From Roseicella sp. DB1501 (GTDB taxonomy: Bacteria; Pseudomonadota; Alphaproteobacteria; Acetobacterales; Acetobacteraceae), in NCBI RefSeq assembly GCF_013112485.1, contig NZ_JABFHG010000010.1:1-64000 (forward strand): a stretch of DNA of 64,000 bases, read 5' to 3'. The notes beneath the pieces are model-generated. The model made no database searches. It saw only the letters and a program-made list of their open reading frames with translations, and was not told where the DNA came from. Below are positions 53,664 through 64,000 of the stretch, piece after piece (the stretch's first letter is position 1; every line of letters begins with the position of its first letter). A program made the position numbers and the translations under genes.

Positions 53664-54452
53664 GTGACGGCGCTCGACCCCGCCCTGCTCGCCGCCGCCG
53701 AGGCCGCCGCCGACCTGGCCGGCCAGGTCATCCGCCCGCTCTTCCGCTCGCCCCTGCTGGTGGAGGCCAAGGGCGATGCCAGCCCGGTGACCGAGGCCGA
53801 TCGCGGCGCCGAGCGGGCGATGCGCGCCCTGCTAGCCGAGCGCTTCCCGGCGCACGGCCTCTGGGGCGAGGAATACGGCCGGGAGCGGGCCGAGGCCGAA
53901 TGGCTCTGGGTGCTCGACCCGATCGACGGCACCCGCGCCTTCGTCACCGGCCGGCCGCTCTTCGGCACGCTGATCGGCCTGCTGCATCGCGGCCGGCCGG
54001 TGCTCGGGCTGATCGACCAGCCGGTGACCGGCGAGCGCTGGATCGGCCTCGCCGGCCAGCCGACCCGCTTCCGCGCGCCCCTCGGCGGCACCCCGCGCTG
54101 CCGCCCCTGCGCCCGGCTGGCCGAGGCCGAGCTCTCCTGCACCAGCCCGGACATGTTCGCCCCCGCCGACCGGCCGGGCTTCGAGCGGCTGCGCGGCGCG
54201 GCGCGGCGGCTGACCTGGGGCGGCGACTGCTACGCCTATGGGCTGCTCGCCCTCGGCCTGGTGGATGCGGTCTGCGAGAGCACGATGCAGGTCTGGGACT
54301 GGGCGGCGCTGGTCCCAGTGATCGAAGGGGCCGGCGGCCGGGTCACCGGCTGGCGCGGCGAGGCGCTGACGCTCGAGGCCGATGGCCGGGTGCTGGCGGT
54401 CGGCGATCCCGCCCTGCTGCCCGAGGCGGTCGGGCTGCTCGGCGCCGCGTGA
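53664..54452 (+). CDS. Inositol-monophosphatase-family phosphatase (possibly HisN-type)
   Basis: 262 residues. Metal-dependent phosphatase motifs: GEEYG, the core LDPIDGTRAFVTG (WVLDPIDGT), and DYAA-like QVWDWAALVPVIEGAGG; an early KGDASPVTEADRGAE segment is family-typical. Candidate substrates are inositol phosphate or histidinol phosphate; the FVTGRPLFGTLIGLL segment resembles HisN proteins. GTG start at 53664; divergent from pheA. Confidence 0.83.
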   Translation: MTALDPALLAAAEAAADLAGQVIRPLFRSPLLVEAKGDASPVTEADRGAERAMRALLAERFPAHGLWGEEYGRERAEAEWLWVLDPIDGTRAFVTGRPLFGTLIGLLHRGRPVLGLIDQPVTGERWIGLAGQPTRFRAPLGGTPRCRPCARLAEAELSCTSPDMFAPADRPGFERLRGAARRLTWGGDCYAYGLLALGLVDAVCESTMQVWDWAALVPVIEGAGGRVTGWRGEALTLEADGRVLAVGDPALLPEAVGLLGAA

Positions 54453-54490
54453 CGGTTGCCGCCGGGGGTCCGAACCCCCATCCTGCCGGC

Positions 54491-56353
54491 ATGAACCGCC
54501 GCGACCTGCTGGCCACCCCGATCGCCCTTCCCGCGCTGCTCGCCGGCCGGGCCCGCGCGGCCACGCCCGCCGGCCCGGATGGCAGCCGCCGCCTGCATGC
54601 CGTCTCGCTGCTCGGCGAGCCGGCCCTGCCGGCGGATTTCCCGCACTGGCCCTGGGTGAACCCGGCGGCGCCGAAGGGCGGCGAGATCGCGCTGACCGCG
54701 CTCGGCAGCTTCGACAGCTTCAACCAGTATATCCTGCGCGGCACCGCCGCGGTCGGCCTCGCCAATCTCTACGACACGCTGCTGAAGGAGAGCAGCGACG
54801 AGGCGAGCACGGAATACGCGCATCTCGCCGGCAGCATCGAGATGCCGGCGGACGGCAAGGGCGTCACCTTCCTGCTGCGGCCCGAGGCGCGCTGGCACGA
54901 CGGCAGGCCGGTCACCGCCGAGGACGTGGTCTGGAGCTTCAACACGCTGCGCGAGCACGGCCGGCCCTTCTACCGCGCCTATTGGGGCGATGTGGCGAGC
55001 GTCGCGGCCGAGGATGCGCAGCGCGTCGTCTTCCGCTTCGCCACCAGCGAGAACCGCGAGCTGCCGCTCATCCTCGGCCAGATGCCGGTGCTGCCGAAGC
55101 ACTGGTGGGCAGGGCGCGACTTCGCCCGGCCGACGCTCGACATCCCGCTCGGCTCCGGCCCCTACCGGCTGGACCGCTTCGAGGCGGGGCGCAGCCTGGT
55201 CTATCGCCGGGTGGAGGATTACTGGGCGCGCGACCTGCCGACCATGAAGGGCACGGCGAATTTCGGCACCATGCGCTACGAGTATTTCCGCGACAGCACC
55301 GTGGCGCTGGAGGCCTTCAAGGCCGGGCAGATCGACTTCCGCACCGAGAACATCGCCAAGGAATGGGCGACGGCCTATGACTTCCCGGCGGTGCGCCGCG
55401 GCCTGGTGAAGCTCGACGAGATCCGCCACGAGCTGCCGACCGGCATGCAGGCCTTCGCCATGAACCTGCGCCGGCCGCTCTTCCAGGATGCCCGGGTGCG
55501 CCGCGCCCTGATCGAGGTCTTCGACTTCGAGTGGATGAACGCCAACCTCTTCTACGGCAGCTACGCCCGCACCACCTCCTATTTCTCCAATTCCGAGCTC
55601 GCCTCCTCCGGCGTGCCCGAGGGCCGCGAGCTGGAGATCCTGGAGACGTATCGCGGCCAGGTGCCGGACCGGCTCTTCACCGAGGACTACAGGCTGCCGG
55701 TCACCGACGGCTCGGGCAACAACCGCGAGGGGCTGCGCCGCGCCCTCGACCTGCTGCGCCAGGCCGGCTGGACGGTGAAGGACCGCAAGCTGGTCAATGC
55801 CCGGGGCGAGAATTTCGCCTTCGAGATCCTGCTGAACGGGCCGAGCTTCGAGCGCGTCGCCCTGCCCTACATGCAGAATCTGCAGCGGCTCGGCATGGAG
55901 CCGCGGGTGCGCACGGTGGATCCGGCGCAGTACCAGGTGCGAATGGACGCCTTCGACTACGACATGACGGTGGACAGCCAGGGCCAGAGCCTCTCCCCCG
56001 GCAACGAGCAGCGCGACTACTGGACCTGCGCCAAGGCGAAGGAGCCGGGCAGCCAGAACGTCGCCGGCATCTGCAACCCGGTGGTGGATGCGCTGGTCGA
56101 ACTGGTCATCGCCGCGCCGGACCGCGCCGAGCTGGTCGCCCGCACCCGGGCGCTCGACCGCGTGCTGCTCTGGAACGACTACATGATCCCGCACTGGCAC
56201 AGCCGGACCTTCCGGGTGGCCTATTGGGACAAGCTCGGCCGGCCGCCGCGCAACCCGCGCTTCGCGCTGGCGCTCGACAGCTGGTGGGTGGAGCCGGCCC
56301 GCGTCGGCACGGTGGAACAGGGCAAGCGCGAAGCGCAGCAGACCAAGCCCTAG
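54491..56353 (+). CDS. yejA: YejA-like oligopeptide/microcin-C ABC substrate-binding protein
   Basis: 620 residues with an Arg-rich start and cleavable signal ([19 protein letters not shown], twin-arginine-like RRDLL). Family 5 binding-protein features are [57 protein letters not shown], and [13 protein letters not shown], typical of YejA. It delivers peptides (or microcin C-like compounds) to YejBEF. It starts 38 bases after the phosphatase gene. Confidence 0.9.
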   Translation: MNRRDLLATPIALPALLAGRARAATPAGPDGSRRLHAVSLLGEPALPADFPHWPWVNPAAPKGGEIALTALGSFDSFNQYILRGTAAVGLANLYDTLLKESSDEASTEYAHLAGSIEMPADGKGVTFLLRPEARWHDGRPVTAEDVVWSFNTLREHGRPFYRAYWGDVASVAAEDAQRVVFRFATSENRELPLILGQMPVLPKHWWAGRDFARPTLDIPLGSGPYRLDRFEAGRSLVYRRVEDYWARDLPTMKGTANFGTMRYEYFRDSTVALEAFKAGQIDFRTENIAKEWATAYDFPAVRRGLVKLDEIRHELPTGMQAFAMNLRRPLFQDARVRRALIEVFDFEWMNANLFYGSYARTTSYFSNSELASSGVPEGRELEILETYRGQVPDRLFTEDYRLPVTDGSGNNREGLRRALDLLRQAGWTVKDRKLVNARGENFAFEILLNGPSFERVALPYMQNLQRLGMEPRVRTVDPAQYQVRMDAFDYDMTVDSQGQSLSPGNEQRDYWTCAKAKEPGSQNVAGICNPVVDALVELVIAAPDRAELVARTRALDRVLLWNDYMIPHWHSRTFRVAYWDKLGRPPRNPRFALALDSWWVEPARVGTVEQGKREAQQTKP

Positions 56354-56392
56354 AGCATGATCCATTCGCATCCGCTCATGGCCCACGCTCTA

Positions 56393-56453
56393 GTTGTCGC
56401 TGGATCGCGCGATTCACGCGTTTCGGTGTTTCCCCCTCACGCGATCACGCTCT
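56393..56453 (+). repeat. R3 repeat, copy b
   Basis: Carries the same block GATTCACGCGTTTCGGTG (56411-56428) as copy a, with flanking GATCGCGC and GCGATCACGC pairing ends. It lies in the yejA-yejB gap and ends 4 bases before the yejB ATG, where a ribosome site would be expected; none is visible. Confidence 0.72.
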
Positions 56454-56457
56454 GACC

Positions 56458-57567
56458 ATGGGCGCCTATCTCCTCCGCCGCCTGCTGCTGGTGGTGCCGA
56501 CCCTGCTCGGCATCATCCTGATCAACTTCGCCGTCGCGCAATTCGCCCCCGGCGGCCCGGTGGAGCAGATGCTGGCCGAGCTGAAGGGCCAGGCCGGCAG
56601 CACGCTCGGCCGCCTCTCCGGTGAGAGCCAGGGCGAGCTCGGGCCGCAGCGGCGCTCCGGCAACGAGTCCGGCGAGGGCAGCGGCACCCGCTATCGCGGC
56701 GCCCGCGGCCTCGACCCCGCCGTTGTCGCCGAGATCGAGAAGGCCTTCGGCTTCGACAAGCCCTGGCAGGACCGGCTGCTCGACATGCTCTGGGGCTATG
56801 CCCGCTTCGATCTCGGCCGCTCGCTCTTCCGCGACCGGCCCGTCTCGCAGCTCATCCTCGAGAAGCTGCCGGTCTCCATCTCCCTCGGCCTTTGGTCGAC
56901 GCTGATCATCTACCTCGTCTCCATCCCGCTCGGCATCCGCAAGGCGGTGCGGGACGGCTCGCGCTTCGATCTCTGGACCTCGGCGGTGGTGCTGGTCGGC
57001 TACGCGATCCCGGGCTTCCTCTTCGCCATCCTGCTCGTCGTGCTCTTCGCCGGCGGCAGCTTCCTGCAATGGTTCCCGCTGCGCGGCCTGCTCTCGCCCG
57101 ACATGCAGGACGCGCCCTTCCTCGAACGGGCGGCCGACTATGCCTGGCACATGGTGCTGCCGACCCTTTCCCTGGTGATCGGCGGCTTCGCCACGCTGAC
57201 CATGCTGACCAAGAACGCCTTCCTCGACGAGATCCACAAGCAGTACACGGTGACGGCGCGGGCCAAGGGGGCGGGCGAGACGCGCGTGCTCTACGGCCAT
57301 GTCTTCCGCAACGCCATGCTGCTGATCATCGCCGGCTTCCCGGCGACGCTGATCGGCATCCTCTTCACCGGCGCGCTGCTGGTCGAGATCATCTTCTCCC
57401 TCGACGGGCTCGGCCTGCTCGGCTTCGAGGCGGCGATGCGCCGCGACTACACGCTGATGTTCGGCACCCTCTACGTCTTCACCCTGCTCGGCCTCATCAT
57501 GCAGATCGTCGGCGACTTCACCTATACCCTGGTCGATCCGCGCATCGACTTCGAGGCGCGGCGGTGA
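56458..57567 (+). CDS. yejB: YejB-like ABC transporter permease
   Basis: 369 residues. DppB-type permease with N-terminal helix [22 protein letters not shown], a large insertion (about 45-85) between first helix and core as in YejB, then the membrane core with the EAA loop ([21 protein letters not shown]) and the terminal [20 protein letters not shown]. Works with YejE and YejF. Starts right behind R3, with no clear ribosome site. Confidence 0.92.
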   Translation: MGAYLLRRLLLVVPTLLGIILINFAVAQFAPGGPVEQMLAELKGQAGSTLGRLSGESQGELGPQRRSGNESGEGSGTRYRGARGLDPAVVAEIEKAFGFDKPWQDRLLDMLWGYARFDLGRSLFRDRPVSQLILEKLPVSISLGLWSTLIIYLVSIPLGIRKAVRDGSRFDLWTSAVVLVGYAIPGFLFAILLVVLFAGGSFLQWFPLRGLLSPDMQDAPFLERAADYAWHMVLPTLSLVIGGFATLTMLTKNAFLDEIHKQYTVTARAKGAGETRVLYGHVFRNAMLLIIAGFPATLIGILFTGALLVEIIFSLDGLGLLGFEAAMRRDYTLMFGTLYVFTLLGLIMQIVGDFTYTLVDPRIDFEARR

Positions 57568-57602
57568 CCGGGCGCGCCGGCCCGCCAGGCCTTTGCGCGT
57601 CC

Positions 57603-57706
57603 TGCCAGCGGACCGGTCGCCCGACCGGTCCGAGGCCCCGAACGGGGCCCGCGGCTTATGCCGCGAAGCCAAGCAAACCGGAGGTTTGCGCCCGGCGTCT
57701 GAGGGG
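57603..57706 (-). repeat. R2 repeat, copy b (best preserved right part)
   Basis: On the minus strand: CCCCTCAGACGCCGGGCGC, GCAAACCTCCGGTTTGC (hairpin), TTGGCTTCGCGGCATAAGCC, GGCCCCGTTCGGGGCC (hairpin), then GGACCGGTCGGGCGACCGG (hairpin). This shares the TTGGCTTCGCGGCATAAGCC block with copy a except for one base. It fills the yejB-yejE gap, antisense to the operon. Confidence 0.75.
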
Positions 57707-57748
57707 CCCCGGATGCGGAAACGCATCCGGGGCGCCGGCATCCGCACA

Positions 57749-58785
57749 ATGACCCTCTCCCCCCTCACCCGCCGGCGCCTGGCCAATTTCCAGGCCAACC
57801 GGCGCGGGGTCTGGTCGCTTCGGATCTTCCTCGCCCTCTTCGCGGTCACCCTCTTCGCCGAGTTCATCGCCAATGACCGGCCGCTGGTGGCGCGCGTCGA
57901 TGGCCGCTGGTTCTTCCCCGTCCTCGCCGACTATGCCGAGAGCGACATCATCCCGGACGGGCTGCCGACCGAGGCGGACTGGCACGACCCGACCCTGGTG
58001 CAGGAGGTGACGCGGCAGGGCTGGATGGTCTGGCCGGCGATCCCCTATGCCTACAACACGGTGGTGCGCGACCTCGGCCAGCCGGCGCCCTCGCCGCCGA
58101 GCGCGCGCAACTGGCTCGGCACCGACGACCAGGCGCGAGACGTGCTGGCGCGCGTCATCTACGGCTTCCGCATCTCGGTGCTCTTCGGCTTCACCCTGAC
58201 CATCGTCTCCTCCGTGCTCGGCATCGCCGCCGGGGCGGTGCAAGGCTTCTATGGCGGGCTGACCGACCTGCTCTTCCAGCGCTTCATCGAGATCTGGTCG
58301 GGCATGCCGCAGCTTTTCCTGCTCATCATCCTCGCCAGCGTCATCGAGCCGGGCTTCTGGACCCTGCTGATCTTCCTGCTGCTCTTCTCCTGGATGGGGC
58401 TGACCGGCGTGGTGCGGGCCGAGTTCCTGCGCGGCCGCAACCTCGACTATGTCCGCGCCGCCCGGGCGCTGGGCGTCTCCGACACCCGGCTGATGACGCG
58501 CCACATCCTGCCGAACGCCATGGTGGCGACGCTGACCTTCCTGCCCTTCATCCTCTCGGGCTCGGTCATCGTCCTCGCCTCGCTCGACTTCCTCGGCTTC
58601 GGCCTGCCGCCGGGCTCGCCCTCGCTCGGCGAGCTGCTCGGCCAGGGCAAGAACAACCTGCAGGCCCCCTGGCTCGCCTTCACCGGCTTCATCGTCCTCG
58701 GCGGTGTGCTGACCCTGCTGATCTTTGTCGGCGAGGCGGTGCGCGACGCCTTCGATCCGCGCAAGCTGCCGAGCGGGGCGACGCG

Positions 58786-58789
<4 letters not shown>
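57749..58789 (+). CDS. yejE: YejE-like ABC transporter permease
   Basis: 346 residues. DppC-type permease: an N-terminal helix, a YejE-specific insert (about 45-120, including [19 protein letters not shown] at its end), and the membrane core with the EAA loop ([20 protein letters not shown]) and [22 protein letters not shown] 57749 is chosen because it begins [15 protein letters not shown] as in YejE; no clear ribosome site. GTGA overlap with yejF. Confidence 0.92.
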
Positions 58790-60410
<1,621 letters not shown>

Positions 60411-60414
<4 letters not shown>

Positions 60415-60878
60415 ATGAGCTCGAAAGGCTGCGGAGCCTGCTGGATGGCGGGCAGGCCAAGCTCGGCGTCGATATCCGGCGCATGAACAGCCCGGGCAGC
60501 CCGGTCTACCGCACCATGGAGAACGTCGTGCCGGCCGGCGCCATCCTGGTCGCCTCGCTCGCCGGCACGGCGCTGGTGCATTTCTACCTTGGCGCCGTGA
60601 TCCTCGCCGCCGGCTGCTGGTGGTGGCTGGGCCGGCACATGCCGAAGGTGAAGGAGGGCGTCTTCGAGCGCACGGCGGCGCTGGTGCTGGCGGATGCCCG
60701 GCATTTCGACGCCTGGTGGGCGCAGGGCGCGCTCAGCCTCTATGCCCGGCTGCCGGATGGCAGCGAGCGCGCGGCGACGCGGCGCGACGACTGGCGCGCC
60801 TGGGTGCGCGCCCTGCCCGAGGGACTCGAGACCGACCCCCGGGCCGAGCCCCGGGACAGCGTGATGCAGGAGGGGTGA
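60411..60878 (+). CDS. Small membrane protein of unknown function
   Basis: 155 residues. Two hydrophobic segments near 42-58 and 60-74 ([20 protein letters not shown] and [13 protein letters not shown]) flank short loops, followed by a soluble tail. ATGA overlap with yejF and a one-base overlap with ghrA mean it is read with both. The sequence is not recognised; a role in the yej operon is inference from overlap only. Confidence 0.7.
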
Positions 60879-61810
60879 TGGCGGTACTGCTCTCGACCAA
60901 GGCGAATGCGATGCAGGACTGGCGCGAGGCCCTCCTTGCGCTCGACCCGTCGCTCGAGATCCGGATGTTCCCCGAGGCGGGCGACCCGGCCGGGATCGAG
61001 GCGGCGGTGGTCTGGACCGCGCATGACATGGCGGAGCTGCGGCGCTACCCGAATCTGCGCCTGATTGTCTCCATGGGCGCCGGCGTGGACCATCTGCTGC
61101 GGTCGCCCGGGCCGCCGCCCGGCATTCCCGTCGCGCGGCTGGTGGATGAGCGGCTGACGACCGGCATGGCCGAATGGGTGCTGCTGAACGTGCTGCGCTT
61201 CCACCGGCAGGATCTGGACTACCGGGCGCAGCAGGCGCAGCGGATCTGGGAGGAGCTGCCGGCGCCGGAGACCTCCAGCCGGCGAATCGGCATCCTCGGC
61301 CTCGGCGAGCTCGGCACCGCCGCGGCCCGGCTGCTGCTGCATCTCGGCTTCCCGGTGATGGGCTGGTCGCGCCGGCCGAAGCAGGTGCCGGGCGTCGAGG
61401 GCTTCCACGGGCCGGAGGGGCTCGCCGCCATGCTGGGGCGGAGCGACATCCTGGTCTGCCTGCTGCCGCTGACGCCGGAGACGCGCGGGGTGATCAATGC
61501 CCAGAGCCTCGCCCTGCTGCCGCGCGGCGCCTTCCTCATCAACGGGGCCCGCGGCGGGCATGTGGTGCAGCCGGACCTGCTGGCCGCCCTCGAGTCGGGC
61601 CAGATCGGCGGCGCCGCGCTCGATGTCTTCGAGCCCGAGCCGCTGCCGGCCGAGCATCCCTTCTGGGGGCATCCGAAGGTGGTGCTGACGCCGCATGCGG
61701 CGAGCATCACCATCCCCCGCAGCGCCGCACCGCAGGTGGTGAAGAACATCCATCGCGCCCGGGAGGGTCGGCCGCTGCTCAATTTGGTCGATTTCGCCGC
61801 CGGCTACTGA
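60878..61810 (+). CDS. GhrA-like glyoxylate/hydroxypyruvate reductase
   Basis: 310 residues. Type of D-2-hydroxyacid dehydrogenase found as GhrA: IGILGLGELGTAAARLLLHLG (NAD(P) Rossmann), CLLPLTPETRGVIN, FLINGARGGHVVQPDLL (catalytic Arg), DVFEPEPLPAEHPFWGHP (Glu, conserved EHPFW) and LTPHAASIT (His). Reduces glyoxylate or hydroxypyruvate, or another 2-oxoacid. The start overlaps the stop of the membrane-protein gene (TGATG). Confidence 0.9.
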   Translation: MAVLLSTKANAMQDWREALLALDPSLEIRMFPEAGDPAGIEAAVVWTAHDMAELRRYPNLRLIVSMGAGVDHLLRSPGPPPGIPVARLVDERLTTGMAEWVLLNVLRFHRQDLDYRAQQAQRIWEELPAPETSSRRIGILGLGELGTAAARLLLHLGFPVMGWSRRPKQVPGVEGFHGPEGLAAMLGRSDILVCLLPLTPETRGVINAQSLALLPRGAFLINGARGGHVVQPDLLAALESGQIGGAALDVFEPEPLPAEHPFWGHPKVVLTPHAASITIPRSAAPQVVKNIHRAREGRPLLNLVDFAAGY

Positions 61811-61944
61811 CCGTCCACCCCGCCAAAGCACGGCTGCCCGGCCACGCGTCACTACCTCACCCCCCGGTGAGCGAACAGGCATGAGCGGACAGGCATAGGT
61901 AGGCGGGCGACGGCGCAAGCGCGGCCAGGGACCGCACCAAGACC

Positions 61945-61967
61945 CGGCCCGCCCGGAAGGCGGGCCG
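61945..61967. terminator. Bidirectional hairpin between convergent genes
   Basis: A perfect nine-bp stem CGGCCCGCC-CGGAA-GGCGGGCCG lies between the convergent ghrA-like and MarR genes. There is no T-run on either side, so it may be a Rho-assisted or weak terminator. Confidence 0.55.
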
Positions 61968-61976
61968 CCACGCTTA

Positions 61977-62384
61977 TTACCCCGCGCGACGCTGTCCCGG
62001 ATCGGCATTCGCCGCCACGGCCTCGCCCACCGGCATGTCGCGCAGATGGGTCTCAGCCTCGGACATGATCTGGCGCATGTCGCGGAGGAAGGCGGTGCCC
62101 TTCAGCGTCCGCTGCACGATCACGCTGCGGCGGTCCATCGGGTCGACCTTGCGGCGTGCCAGGTCGAGTTCGCCGAGACGGTCGAGCGCCCGGGTGATGG
62201 CCGGCTTGGAGACGTTCAGCTCCGCCGCCAGGCCACGCACCGTATGCGGCCCGTCGGTCAGGTAGACCGTCAGGAACACGCCGAGCTGACGCGCCGAGAG
62301 ATCGGGTCCGTCCCGCCGCACCAGGGCGACGACCGTGTCCCGGAGGATGCCGACCAGCTGGTCGGGATTGCTCTGTACCGCCAT
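61977..62384 (-). CDS. MarR-family transcriptional regulator (PetP-like)
   Basis: 135 residues with a winged helix: RQLGVFLTVYLTDGPHTVRGLAAELNVSKPAITRALDRLGEL, then LARRKVDPMDRRSVIVQRTLKG (wing). In alphaproteobacteria such PetP-like regulators are often next to aminopeptidase genes. GAGGGG precedes ATG 62384. A TTGACA (62466-62461) is present upstream on its strand, but its -10 is weak. Confidence 0.85.
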   Translation of the reverse strand: MAVQSNPDQLVGILRDTVVALVRRDGPDLSARQLGVFLTVYLTDGPHTVRGLAAELNVSKPAITRALDRLGELDLARRKVDPMDRRSVIVQRTLKGTAFLRDMRQIMSEAETHLRDMPVGEAVAANADPGQRRAG

Positions 62385-62545
62385 AGCTCTAATCCCCTCG
62401 CCCGCAATGGGCTCTTGTGCTGACCGGACCGGAACGCCCGTGTCCCGCCGGTACAATGAGTGTCAAAGGCACTACAGACGGGTAACGCATCCTGGCGTGT
62501 TGAGAGCCGTCTGCCCCGAAAAGTTTCCACCCCATCTCGGTCTCG

Positions 62546-63952
62546 TTACCGGCCCGGCCCCGGTATGCCACCGAACAGAGTTTCCAGGGCGCCCAGAAGC
62601 GTCCGCAGTGCCTGTGCCTCACCCCCCTCCGGCCTTCCCGGCCTGTTGTTGTCGTTCCAGGCATAAACGTCGAAATGCGCCCAGCGCAGGCCGGCCGGGA
62701 CGAATCGACGCAAGAATAACCCGCCGATGATGGCGCCCGCCATGGGGCGTCCTGACATGTTGTTCATATCAGCAACGGTGCTGTCGAGCCAGGAATCGTA
62801 ATCGGCGTGCAAAGGCAGCCGCCAGACCGGGTCGCCGGCCGCCTCGCCGGCCTCCTGCAGCAGGGCCGCCAGCGTGTCATCGGGCGTGAAAAGCGCCGGC
62901 AGGTCGGGGCCGAGCGCCGTCCGCGCCGCCCCGGTCAGGGTCGCGCAGTCGAGCAGCAGGTCCGGCGCGCGCTCCGCGGCGCAGGCCAGCAGATCGGCCA
63001 GGACCAGCCGCCCCTCGGCATCGGTGTTGCCGATCTCGACCGTCAGCCCGGCCCGCGTCCGCAGCACGTCGAGCGGCCGGAAGGCATTGCCCGCGACGGC
63101 ATTCTCCACCGCCCCGACCAGCAGCAGCAGCCGGACCGGCAGGCGCAGCCGCATGACCAGCTCGGCCAGGCCGAGCAGGATCGCGGCGCCGCCCATGTCC
63201 TTCTTCATGCGCAGCATGGAGGAGGCCGGCTTGAGGTCGAGCCCGCCGGTGTCGAAGCACACGCCCTTGCCGCAGAGCGCGACCAGCGGCACCCCGTCCG
63301 GCGCCTCCGGCGCCGTCCATTCCAGCACCGCCACCCGCGGCGCCCGCGGGCTGGCCCGCCCGACCGCCGCCAGGGCGGGGAAGCCGTCCTGCAGCCGCTG
63401 TCCCTCGATGATCTCGCAACGCGCGCCATGCGCCGCCGCCAGCGCCGCGACCGCCTCCGCCAGCTCGGCCGGGCCGAGCAGGTTGGGCGGGGCGTTGATC
63501 AGGTCCCGCACCCGCCAGGTGACCTCGGCGACATGCCGCGACCGCTCCGTGCCCTCCGGCGCGACCAGCCGCGCCGGGGCCTGCGGGGCGGGCTTGAACC
63601 GGGTGTAGCGATAGGCCCCCAGCCCCCAGCCGAGCACCGCCTCCGCGGCATGCCCGGGCGCGGCCAGGCGCCAGGTGCTGCCCGCGGGCAGGCCGGTCGG
63701 CAGCCCGCCGAAGGACCAGGGGGTGACCGCCCCGGCGCCGAGCCCGAGCACGGCGCCGGCGAGTCCCTCGCCACCCGGCAGCAGGCGAATCTGCTGCGCG
63801 GCGGCGGTGAAGCCGGAGGCATCGAGGAAGGCCGCGACCGAGGGCGCCAATCCCGCACGCCATGCCTCGAGCCCGGCCGGCGCGACGCAATGCAGCGGCA
63901 GGGCCGCCGCATCCGGCGAAGCGAGGCAATCGAGCAGCGCGCCCAGGGTCAT
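62546..63952 (-). CDS. M17 leucyl aminopeptidase family
   Basis: 468 residues. The N-terminal domain is divergent. The catalytic C-terminal half shows GKGVCFDTGGLDLKPASSM, MKKDMGGAAILLG, NAVAGNAFRPLDV and the M17 signature NTDAEGRLVLADLL, then LTGAARTALG. These hold the two-metal site (Lys/Asp/Glu). It releases N-terminal residues from peptides, cytosolic. ATG 63952 is preceded by GGGAGA; ATG 63964 and GTG 63994 are in frame. The promoter side may extend past the window edge. Confidence 0.9.
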   Translation of the reverse strand: MTLGALLDCLASPDAAALPLHCVAPAGLEAWRAGLAPSVAAFLDASGFTAAAQQIRLLPGGEGLAGAVLGLGAGAVTPWSFGGLPTGLPAGSTWRLAAPGHAAEAVLGWGLGAYRYTRFKPAPQAPARLVAPEGTERSRHVAEVTWRVRDLINAPPNLLGPAELAEAVAALAAAHGARCEIIEGQRLQDGFPALAAVGRASPRAPRVAVLEWTAPEAPDGVPLVALCGKGVCFDTGGLDLKPASSMLRMKKDMGGAAILLGLAELVMRLRLPVRLLLLVGAVENAVAGNAFRPLDVLRTRAGLTVEIGNTDAEGRLVLADLLACAAERAPDLLLDCATLTGAARTALGPDLPALFTPDDTLAALLQEAGEAAGDPVWRLPLHADYDSWLDSTVADMNNMSGRPMAGAIIGGLFLRRFVPAGLRWAHFDVYAWNDNNRPGRPEGGEAQALRTLLGALETLFGGIPGPGR

Positions 63953-64000
63953 GCGGTCTCCCATACCGGCAAGTCGCCCCGCGACCGCGGCCACGACGCT

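Overview
The window is one contiguous stretch of very GC-rich bacterial chromosome. It has dense, mostly overlapping genes, many GTG starts and third positions almost always G or C. Gene content points to an alphaproteobacterium, most likely Acetobacteraceae or a close Rhodospirillales relative (Roseomonas-like). The evidence is a System I cytochrome c maturation operon, ChvG/ChvI beside divergent pckA, a Ros/MucR-type regulator, a SAM-II riboswitch upstream of metZ, an ornithine-lipid acyltransferase with a Fur/Mur-type regulator, and the neighbouring ftsK, lolA and xthA genes. The genus is inference; no rRNA or tRNA gene was found to anchor it.

Layout. 1-4082: ccmEFGHI, cut at the left edge. 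4297-9805: a reductase, a small DUF1330 protein, an Old Yellow Enzyme, a DUF2272 lipoprotein, an MFS transporter and a SnoaL-fold protein. 9911-11209: a three-gene nitrile hydratase or thiocyanate hydrolase-like enzyme whose beta subunit is split in two. 11350-16452: a carboxymuconolactone decarboxylase-like gene, olsB-fur, mucR, a TusA-like gene, tsaB-rimI and xthA. 16564-24812: an FAH-family hydrolase, a class I amidotransferase, lolA, a glycosyltransferase-like gene, a secreted protein with ftsK, and a TorF-type porin. 24922-29628: glnK-amtB behind a probable sigma-54 promoter, a UbiH-type hydroxylase, and rph-rdgB. 30096-32756: a large protein with eight exact-length 46-residue TPR units. 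32930-35042: SAM-II riboswitch and metZ, a gutted LysE gene, and apaG. 35219-39816: an Mla/Pqi-type lipid ABC transporter operon with a SpoU methylase. 40406-42026: a lower-GC islet with two unknown genes. 42027-43964: a TctC-type binding protein and a 2-hydroxyacid dehydrogenase. 44327-50154: chvI, PAP2 and chvG on one strand, HugZ and pckA on the other. 50310-53550: DUF2237, SulP and pheA. 53664-61810: an inositol-phosphatase-like gene, yejABEF, a small membrane protein and a ghrA-like gene. 61977-63952: a MarR regulator and an M17 aminopeptidase.

The most striking structure not explained by genes is three families of dispersed, hairpin-rich intergenic repeats, called R1, R2 and R3 here. 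R1 copies start within a few bases of a stop codon and run away from the gene (ccmI, SDR, chvG, sulP, pheA; a short copy lies after apaG). R2 copies, which are chains of short hairpins, sit mostly in gaps inside operons. R3 occurs twice, after apaG and directly in front of yejB. Two candidate small RNAs with terminators (about 7788-7893 and 17586-17685) and the TPR protein are the other leads. All functions are inferred from sequence recognition by eye; no database search was run.
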